A stretch of 64,000 nucleotides of DNA. Origin: Pempheris klunzingeri. Lineage: Eukaryota > Chordata > Actinopteri > Acropomatiformes > Pempheridae. The position numbers and the translations under genes were made by a program. Of the stretch, positions 56,401 through 64,000 are shown piece after piece (the stretch's first letter is position 1; each line of letters opens with the position of its first letter). The stretch covers positions 12,539,933-12,603,932 of the forward strand of contig NC_092023.1 in assembly GCF_042242105.1 (NCBI RefSeq). The letters run 5' to 3'. The notes under the pieces were generated by a model, which was given only the letters and a program-made list of their open reading frames with translations, did not search any database and was not told where the DNA came from.

Positions 56401-58586
56401 CAATGGTTATATACAAGAGTAAGACTTGTGAATTTAATATTGGTCTTATGAGAAACATCCACATTTATGAGTCCATAAAAGGTATGAAAAACTTGCAGAT
56501 GGTGCCCATTCATTTGACTGTTAAACATGTTTTTGTAAATTGATCATTTTTAATATATATTTGTATGTTTTTATATATATTTTTACAGTTTCATGATGTT
56601 TTCTAGAGGTGTTGTATCACTCTGCCTTAGAGAGCTGCTCATTGAAAGAATTTCATCAGTCTGGGTTTCAATGGAGAATTTATCCAGTGGTGGAGGAATG
56701 CTGAATTGTTTGTTTTAATGTACAAAACAGTTTTTGTCTTATAAAGGTTTGTACCCTTCATGTAACAATCTAATATATAATTTCTATGTTTTTTCCTTCA
56801 GTTTTGAGTTGTTATTTGTACTAGATTTTCTTTTGGAAATGGAACTGGAGAGCTGAGATTGCATTTTGTGTGTGTGTTTTAAACTTGTTTTGAGGGGGTA
56901 CATATGGATTGGACGTTTTGGTTAATGTGCAGATGCTATGATTTATTATTCAATTTGTGACTCTGTATCTCTTTACATACAGAGGATGAAATATGTCCTA
57001 AAAAGCCAAGAACGTCATCTGCAAACAACACTTATAGAAGGAATATTCTCTCTAAACACTCCCATCCTTTCTGCAGGTCGGACTCATGAGGAACGGCCGT
57101 TTGCTGGCTGAAGGTCCTCCAGACGCTGTCATGAAGCAGCACAGTGCAACAGTGAGTACTCATTAAAACCCTCGTATGGATGCCCGCAGGTGCTGGTAGT
57201 CAAGGCAGGGAGGTTGTTCATTAAACAAGTGCAAGTTAAGTTGTTTTATATTCAGTATTAGATTAAAGATATAATGTGTTAAAATGTGTTTTTTGAACAT
57301 TAAACCATGTAAACTTGTCCAGTAGGACATCCATATATACAAATATGAACTAGAAGATGAGCAGAATATGGGAGCTTAATCAGCAATGTTGACCATGTAA
57401 GTTTTAAGTTTAGATTTTAAGTTGGTCTGCCTCCCCATCTTTTGTGCACTGAAATCCAATCAGTGAGGCCTCGCCTGTGTGAGTAAAAGTTGCTGAAATC
57501 TTGACATACTCTGGTCTATGTTCTCCAACATTTCCTGCCTCTGTAGACCCTGGAGCACGCCTTCCTGCAGCTGTGTGAGACGTCGGACCAGAATGGCTCT
57601 AAACGGGGGTCCAGTCCGCAGGGTGGGCCGTTGGAGAACAGCCAATCATTCGAGAGTGGGCGAGACGAGAGTCAGCCAATTCTGGCAGTTGGAGCAGGAG
57701 CTGCAGACGAAGTTCCCAAATACTCAGGTAATAGTTTTGAAACGTGTGGCACAAGCCTTATTTCACTTCACAGATCAGTTATATTGCTGCTTCACATTCG
57801 CTAGTTTGTGAGGGTGTCACAGTGGCCTAGAGCTGCATACCAAATGCATGTCACATCACTGCAATGACCTCAGCTCAAATGTGAGATTAAAGTCTGTCTG
57901 TCTCTTTATCGTTTTCTGCTCTGCTAGTTATAGAAACCTGCCTTTTAAAAATGGCAACACCTCACAGAAAGCATGTTTGGCTGATTAACAGTTGGATGTC
58001 AGTATTGTTTCAGTTATTCTCTGAGTGGAAAGCAGATGTTGACACAAAGTTTTTCCTGTTTTTGCTTAGTGATTAATATATTAGTGTTGTTAGTGCTGTT
58101 GAGTTACTCAGTGGTGGAGGAAAAACTTCAGATCATCTACTTGGGTTAAAGTACTAATATAATACCACACTGTAAAAATATCTTGTGATACTTTAAAGTC
58201 CTGCACTCAAAATTATATTTACATCTGCAAGTATAATGAGGACAATGTACTTATACTATTAAAAGTGCCCATTGCAGTGACTATTATATTATTACATATA
58301 TCATTAGATTTTTTTGAGCTATATTGTATCAGACTGCAAAATTGATTATTTTCATTATGGATTAATCTGCTGATTATTTTCTCCAATAATCGATTGATTA
58401 TTTGGTTTGTAAAACATTCTGATAACAGTGAAACATGCTGTTTCAGTTACCCGGAGCCCAACGTGACGCCTTCACACTGCCTTTTCTGTTTAACCAACAG
58501 TCCAAATCTCAAAATCATTTAAAAAAAATGAAATAATTCAAATAACTAAAGGGAAAGCAGCAAGAGTTACTATTTGTTTGTTTGTT

Positions 58587-58629
<43 letters not shown>

Positions 58630-61600
58630 TCAGCTGACTGGAAGGTGCGAGCCAGACACGTGGTGCCAAAGTGGAGGAACATCGCCGCCCTGATGATCAA
58701 AACAATGGTGCGCATGAAGCGAATGCCAGGGTATGTTGAAGTTAATTGTATTTAATTACAATATCTAGTGATTAGAGGCAGAAGTTTAAATGAGCTGATG
58801 CAGCGTTCCTGACTGTCACCCTGTCCCTCGTGTGCACAGCTCCTTGTGTTTCCAGTTCTTGCTGCCCGTCATCCAGGTCTCTCTGATCTGTTTGTGTATT
58901 GGAGGAGACCCAAAGGGGATCCAGGTTGCCGTGGTGAACAACGAGACCTCCACCTCCGCCTTCAGCTATTCACTGCTCTCCTTCCTGGACAACTCCAGTG
59001 TGCAACAGGTATTTATTTGGCTCAGGGGACGCTAATATTAATACACATCAGGCATGATCACACCCTCAGTTCTCCCATTTATATGTCAAAGCAAAGAGGA
59101 ATCAGGCAGTTTCTGTTTGTGTTCACTGGTTGTTTTTCTCTGTTGCAGATACATTTGCTGTTGCACTGTCAGTAGATTCAGATGTATTTTCTGTCGATTG
59201 AACACCACAATTAATTCTTGCATGACAAATTGTTACTTTTGCTACTCACAGAGCTCAGGCTGATTGTTGGTATCTGAAGTGGTTCAGTCTAGAAAGGAAG
59301 AAACTGGCCTCTCGTCCAGTCGTTTTATTTAATTTGACTGAAAGAAAACTAGTTTAACTTCTGTTCACAGCAGAACAGGTCTTGCATTTTTAGGAAATCA
59401 GTGAAGGGGAAAGGTTGTTTCTCTTTGTGACCCTGAACCACAATCTTTAGATTGTTGTTTTTTTAAACGTGTCACCAGTGTTGTTGCCTAAACCTAACCA
59501 AACTGACTGACTAAACACTGAAAACAGTCATTTAAAAAAGAGAAAATAATAAGTTAACTAATAAAAAGATCAATGTTGTCAAAGCCTGGTCTCCTGGGTG
59601 AAAGTCCTGTGCTTGACCCTTTCATCCAACGCTAGTTATATTAACAGTAACATAATATAAACATGTTTATATTATGTTACTGTTCCAGCTGTAAATAGCC
59701 AGATAGCTGCTGTCTGGCTACTTACACCCGGGTGCAAATACACACTCTAAAAAGATCAAAATATTTGTATGATATATACATATATGTATATATGTATATA
59801 TATATATACATGTCTGTTCTTTCTATGTCCACAGGTTCCCTTGTCTCATACAGATGCTTTTAATGGAATCTATAATGGAGAGTACTGGGGTGTCATCGGC
59901 TTCGGCAAAAACTTCTCCAGCTACCTGACAAAAAGGTGAGAGAAACGGACATCCCAAGTTGTTTTTAACAAGTTTAATCAATATATATGCACATTGTCAT
60001 TTCAGACTATCTGATGATAAATCATAGTGAGAAACTTCCCCAGTATCTATGACAATCGTATGCATGTCGGTAGAAAACAGAAAGGGGCTATGCAACGATG
60101 ACACCAACCTATTAACTCATTCAAAGCATTTACACTACTCACAAAAAGTTAGGGATATTCGACTTTCAGGTGAAATATATGGAAAATGTAAAAAGTGAAT
60201 GCTATAGTGATATTATATCATGAAAGTAGGGCATTTAAGTAGAAGTATACAATGGTAATTTTATTCATCTTAAACAATTTATTGAAAGAAAATCTAACAA
60301 CAGTGGTAGGTATACCACATGTATTGGTCGATTCATGGATCAAACCTGTTGTGAATTTTGCTGTTAAGCTTCTTGTTAGAGAACAGCAACTTGTGCAAAA
60401 AGTACTGAAACACTGAACAGTTGGACATGTGCATTCAAAGGTTTAGAGAAGGTCACATTAAGTTCACCTGGAAAGTTTAGAATGCATTTTAGGTTCATCC
60501 TGAAATTTCACCTGAAAGCCGAATATCCCTACCTTTTTGTGAGTAGTGTATGATGAATAATAAATAATGTGCCCTACATATGTCTGGATAATGTTCCACA
60601 ATGTGGAGTTTTATGCCAAGATGATGGCATCGTTAAAAATCATTACACATTGTTAAAAAAAACTGAACTTTGACGAAACTTCTGCACTCCAAAATAAGGT
60701 GGAATGTAAAAAACTCTCTTTATGATGATATTTCAAATATGAAGTGCCGGGAGTTATAGTCTGACTTGTTTCTGACTTGACATGTCTCAACATGTTTGAC
60801 ATGATTTGACCTTTCTTTTGTGTCTCATCCTCTCTACCCTCTTGTGACACAAACAACACAATTTTTGTTCCCAGACTTGCTTTTCCTTCCTAATTTTACT
60901 TACCTTTTCTTTTTATACCTGTTGTCCAGGCACAGACTAATGCTTATTGTTTGACTGTGCACCTGCAATGCGATGCTGATTACAGAGGGCTGTGGTTGCG
61001 TGCGTCAAAGGGGTTTTCATCAGTCGCACAAAAACCACAGTTAAAGCAGAGCAAACAAAATAAGAGCAGAGCAGAGCAGAGCAGACCAGAACATGCTCGA
61101 CACACACAGACACGCCCTCTTAACCTCACTTCATACATATTTTAACCATTTCACATGCTGCATACTGAGCTATGTAGTACATGTAACATGCAACATACAT
61201 TTTAAAGAAGGGTTGATACGTTATTATGAACTAAGATGGGTGATGCAGCTTTACACAACAAAACGGCATTGATTTAATGCTTATTTCTAACCGCACTACT
61301 GTTGCAGCCCAAAGGGCAGCAATGTTGGGTCAGTCCACTTTGGTCCAGACTGAAATATCTATTTGATAGTTTGCAAAGAAATTTTGTACAGATTTTCATG
61401 GTAACCAGAGGATGAATCCTATTGACTTTGGTGATCCTCTGACTTCACCAGTGGCACATCCATGAGGTTGATGTTTGTGGTTTTGAGTGAAATTTCTGTT
61501 CTGAAACTGTTGGACAACAACATTAAAATTGTCTGGTGGTCTTTGAACCAAACAATTTATCAACTGTTTCTGGTTTAACAAGGATCTTATAGGTCTCTGT

Positions 61601-62080
61601 AGGGATCCTTTCTGTAGCGTTGTCAGACACTTCAAGCGTGTTCAGTGGATACACTTCGATGGGTCAGTTTACTTCTGCCAATGGAGGCAATCTACTTGAC
61701 CAATTTGAAAACTTTTTTCACCTACTAGTCATTTCAAACCCAAAATATGTGAAAACAGGTTCCGTGTATGAAAGAACTGGAGTTATCTTTTAAAGCCGAC
61801 TGAAGCTGAAAGTGAAAGAAAAACTAGGAACTTGATATATTTTGAATTTCCTGTTATGCAGATGTTGAAGTTATTTATTTCCACACTTTAGTCACTTGCA
61901 TACTCTGTTGCTCTCTCTCTCTGTCTCTTTCTTTCTTTTTGTTTGACACACATAAACACATCTGATGAAACAAAACCACACCAACACACACCTGAGGATT
62001 GCCATCATGTGAGAATGAGTCAGTCCTGGAGGGTACAGGCCACGAGTTGTTTTTTATGGCGTGAATACAGTTTTGTGTAT

Positions 62081-62158
<78 letters not shown>

Positions 62159-63706
62159 ATGATGACTGGGTAGACAGTCTGGTCCTTCCTGTCCCTGACA
62201 CAGCAGGTCACAGCTTAGCACCAGCCAATCAAACGCTCATTCTTACTGAATCATGTGCCGTTCATGTGACAGACCTGCCTGAAAAAAAACAAAAGGTGTC
62301 TTCTCCTGCGTCTCCTGATCATGTGAAAATAATCTCATCTGTTCAATAAGAGTTATATACTGACTGACTAACCAAATGTGATATCATTGTCTATTAATTA
62401 TATTGTGGACAGAGAATGAAGGAGTCATACAATGAGGAAAATCTAACCAAATCTAACAATTAGTAATTCTTAAGGTAAAAATCACCTTAGAGCAATTTAT
62501 GAATATAAAACAATCTCTATGAACTATGATACATAAATATTACAGGTGTTTTTTCAAGTATTTATCAGATGTGAGGATCTCCAGCTTTTCTAAACTTTGC
62601 TTATTAGACTTTTTTGAAGACATCCTTTTAGGCGCTTGGGTAATTGTAGCATTCCCACCATTTTTATGACATTTTATCGAGATAATAATCAGCAGACTAT
62701 TCAATAATTAAACCGTGAAACAGCCCTACAGAGCTGTTCTAAAGGTTATTCTCATTAGTTCAACATAAAAAAAATGAAAAGAGCCACAGCTTTCCCGACT
62801 GATTTATATCATTTGCCTGCAAGTATGTCAGTCTGTATATGGACTTCCCTCAAACACAAACAGTGGAACAGGACATGGCGGTCCTTGCGAAGATATTTAC
62901 GGGTTTGTTACAAATTAGGGGACCAAGGCAAGAAGCAATTAAAATCCTCGTCCACTGAAGCAGGGAGAAACTCCAGCCTGGCTTCACCTCTAAACAAAGT
63001 AAATTAAACTTAAAACTAAATTATAATATCCTCTGTGTCTCGCTGAGACCACAGGCATTGCTTTATTTGTCTCAGAGGAATAATGAGCCTAGCTAAACTA
63101 CCAAGTTTCATTTAGATTAGTGATACCAGCCTGTAGTCACATAGCTTTGTAAACTAATTAGCCTGGGTGCTAATCAGCTTAGAGGTCATGGCGTCACGAA
63201 TGAATTCAAAATAAAGTTCTTCAAGTTTGTGGGTTACACTCATAGACTGTATATACGGTCTGTGTTTATGCTACATGCTGCCAAAAAGCCTGTTATTTCT
63301 TACCCACCCTTTGAGGTACATTTGTGAAGCTGTAGATTGTGACTGCAGACAGATTTATGTTTTCAGATGTAGAAAAAGGGAGCCCCAGTGAAAACGGTGG
63401 TGTTTTGCTCCTTTATCATCACGTAGCTCTACTCTGTTTCATCTTGTAATCTGTCTTGTAATGTGTTGTGCAGATGACTTGTTCAGAAAATCTGCATCTT
63501 CAGCATCTTATCAGTCTTATCTTTGATCGTCTTGCAGCATTTGCATTCCAGTTTTATTGATTATTGGAGAATGTTAAAAGTTTTGGAAACTCAGGGAGGT
63601 TTTTCCACATTATGACCACGTCCCTGATTTTACAGGATGATCCAGCGGCACGTTTCTAGAGATGTGGTCGATGGAGGATCAGTACACGTCTGGCTGGACC
63701 TGACAA
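42677..63706 (+). CDS. abch1: abch1, ABC subfamily H half-transporter (5' part; gene continues right)
   Basis: Twelve coding exons with agreeing phases: 42677-42748, 46248-46396, 48309-48468, 50676-50830, 53032-53139, 54378-54471, 57077-57151, 57547-57727, 58634-58730, 58840-59008, 59835-59935, 63636-63706, giving 477 residues so far. The nucleotide-binding domain comes first: Walker [10 protein letters not shown] (79-87), Q-loop Gln127, signature SGGQ (179-182), Walker B LLILDEP (198-204), D-loop VGVD (206-209), switch His236. A charged, disordered linker (about 285-330) leads to a first membrane segment ([18 protein letters not shown], about 368-385) and an extracellular loop with N-linked glycosylation sequons (NET, NSS, NFS). 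The remaining membrane helices lie beyond 64 kb. This NBD-then-TMD order is that of ABCG/ABCH half-transporters, and the sequence suits ABCH, present in insects and zebrafish but not mammals. Substrate unknown. Member of ABCG is the alternative. Confidence 0.88.
43020..43043 (+). repeat. (CTG)8 trinucleotide microsatellite, abch1 intron 1
   Basis: Eight uninterrupted CTG units, non-coding, about 270 bp after exon 1 of abch1. Confidence 0.95.
43568..43626. repeat. Near-perfect hairpin, 25-bp stem and 9-nt loop
   Basis: The left arm aagttacagacaagaatt... and the right arm ...aattcttgtctgtaactt are reverse complements over 25 bp with a single G/A mismatch; the loop is ACTTTGATG. It lies in abch1 intron 1. 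It may be a short foldback element or a small-RNA-like hairpin; no known miRNA recognised. Confidence 0.85.
43686..43720 (+). repeat. GT-rich microsatellite in abch1 intron 1
   Basis: An interrupted run of TG/GT dinucleotides (gtgtgtgtagtgtgtgtgtg...) of about 35 bp. Confidence 0.8.
45093..45455 (+). mobile_element. tRNA-derived SINE with ATGG tail (copy 2), in abch1 intron 1
   Basis: A 363-bp element closely related to 7718-8022. It has a perfect RNA polymerase III B box, GGTTCAAATCC (45142-45152), the body motif attggctggcgaccagtcca, and an end gcggtatagaaaatgg plus ATGG units. It is flanked by a perfect 13-bp direct repeat ATGGAAATTCCTC at 45080-45092 and 45456-45468. It is fuller than copy 1, retaining the agctgggataggctccagct segment lost there. 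Confidence 0.9.
47359..47394 (+). repeat. (AAGAT)n pentanucleotide repeat
   Basis: Several consecutive aagat/gataa units (gttaagataagataagataagataagc) in abch1 intron 2. A similar imperfect run occurs at 21858-21890. Confidence 0.8.
47445..47880 (+). repeat. Dispersed repeat, copy 2 (paired with 34381-34690)
   Basis: Homologous in ordered blocks to 34381-34690 but with different indels and a longer 3' end. It lies in abch1 intron 2. Family not identified. Confidence 0.5.
49350..49540 (+). repeat. Dispersed repeat fragment in abch1 intron 3
   Basis: The phrase gacctttatttgtcacatac with following tacacaatataatgtgcaatgaaatg resembles an interspersed sequence common in fish genomes (recalled, not searched). 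Its start contains the direct repeat caagagatt x2. Confidence 0.4.
53361..53418 (+). repeat. (CA)29 microsatellite in abch1 intron 5
   Basis: Twenty-nine uninterrupted CA units, then a short AAACAAACACACAC degenerate tail. Confidence 0.97.
55880..56130 (+). repeat. Dispersed fish repeat in abch1 intron 6
   Basis: aaaggtacatttcatcattt, tttggaggaatatgctt and aatgctaagctaagttagtt occur in the order I recall for a high-copy interspersed repeat of fish introns. Family uncertain. Confidence 0.5.
58108..58575 (+). repeat. Two adjoining dispersed fish repeats in abch1 intron 8
   Basis: 58108-58300 (tactcagtggtggaggaaaa, aagtcctgcactcaaaatta) and 58310-58575 (ctccaataatcgattgatta, cggagcccaacgtgacgcct, caacagtccaaatctcaaaa) each resemble common interspersed repeats of teleost introns. 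The second type appears again, shorter, near 62640-62732. Families are not named. Confidence 0.5.
58591..58625 (+). repeat. (TTTG)n/(TG)n microsatellite adjoining abch1 exon 9
   Basis: TTTG units followed by about 17 TG units end only some 8 bp before the exon 9 acceptor at 58633/58634, occupying the place of the polypyrimidine tract. Confidence 0.9.
59643..59684. repeat. 42-bp perfect palindrome in abch1 intron 10
   Basis: The left half aacagtaacataatataaac + a and the right half t + gtttatattatgttactgtt are exact reverse complements with no spacer. AT-rich; able to extrude as a cruciform. No flanking element recognised. Confidence 0.92.
59769..59813 (+). repeat. AT-rich (TATA/CATA) simple repeat
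   Basis: An alternating tatataca/tatgtata run just upstream of abch1 exon 11 (59835). Confidence 0.8.
60131..60550. mobile_element. Tc1/mariner-type MITE in abch1 intron 11
   Basis: A 420-bp element with 44-bp terminal inverted repeats (CACTACTCACAAAAAG..., two mismatches between ends), flanked by TA on both sides, the target duplication of the Tc1/mariner superfamily. The 330-bp interior has no transposase frame, so it is non-autonomous. The near-identical ends suggest a modest age. Confidence 0.88.
61320..61545 (+). repeat. Dispersed fish repeat in abch1 intron 11
   Basis: ccactttggtccagactgaa, agaggatgaatcctattgac, gatcctctgacttcaccagt and tgtggttttgagtgaaattt follow the order of a high-copy interspersed sequence that I recall from percomorph introns. 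Family not named. Confidence 0.5.
62084..62157 (+). repeat. (TG)37 microsatellite in abch1 intron 11
   Basis: Thirty-seven uninterrupted TG units; the long HTHTHT/CVCVCV reading frames around it are products of this repeat. Confidence 0.97.
62640..62732 (+). repeat. Fragment of the dispersed repeat seen at 58310-58575
   Basis: attttatcgagataataatc ... gaaacagccctacag resembles the end of the same repeat type. Short and diverged. Confidence 0.35.
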
Positions 63707-64000
63707 GTAAGATGCAAACCCTTCTTATAGTTTGTTGTCTTTTTGAATAATTACTGTTACAATGCATGGTAATACACTTCTTGGTCTAATGTTGAGTTCT
63801 TAACTGAAGTAATATTCCAGTGAGATTACTGTGGAAATATCAAACATATTGTTTTTCGATGAAATTCTTCACATGTGCCTTTCATGAAATTGTGAGGATT
63901 AGTTTGTACTGTGCATGAACTAAAACATTCAAAAAATATTTTAAAATATATAGAATCCTATTGGAGATATAGTCACTAAATAACACATTACATTACACAT

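Overview
The window is vertebrate nuclear DNA, almost certainly from a ray-finned (teleost) fish. Spliced genes with GT-AG introns, long CA/TG microsatellites, tRNA-type SINEs with ATGG tails, an L1-like LINE fragment and a TA-flanked MITE all fit. The protein-coding content also fits: aftph, lgalsl and actr2 orthologues lie together, as they do on human chromosome 2p14, and an ABCH transporter is present, a subfamily known from arthropods and fish but not mammals.

Layout. From 1 to about 38.6 kb every gene is on the minus strand: actr2 (Arp2; final exon lies left of the window), aftph (aftiphilin, complete), a block of C2H2 zinc-finger genes (21.3-27.3 kb) that includes a THAP-C2H2 fusion, one possible orphan terminal exon (27.8-28.1 kb), and lgalsl (galectin-related protein, complete; probable long 3' UTR). 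From 42.7 kb to the right edge the plus strand carries the first 12 coding exons of abch1; most of its membrane domain lies beyond the window. lgalsl and abch1 are head to head across about 4.1 kb.

Functions. actr2 encodes a core subunit of the Arp2/3 actin-nucleating complex and aftph encodes a clathrin/AP-1 trafficking adaptor. lgalsl is a galectin-fold protein lacking the usual sugar-binding motif, the zinc-finger genes are predicted DNA-binding regulators, and abch1 is an ABC half-transporter with the nucleotide-binding domain first. The neighbours are linked by ancient synteny rather than by a shared pathway.

Most noteworthy: (i) the THAP exon joined in phase, through a 49-nt linker exon, to an eight-finger C2H2 exon; (ii) a recent (about 97% identical) copy of that finger exon inside intron 1 of the adjacent zinc-finger gene, where it has a phase-compatible acceptor, an early stop and its own AATAAA, so it could serve as an alternative last exon; (iii) a 15-nt in-frame microexon of actr2 placed in the actin D-loop; (iv) abch1 itself; (v) a 42-bp perfect palindrome and a 25-bp-stem hairpin in abch1 introns. 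All exon boundaries were set by eye from splice motifs, reading phase and family recognition; no database search or alignment program was run.
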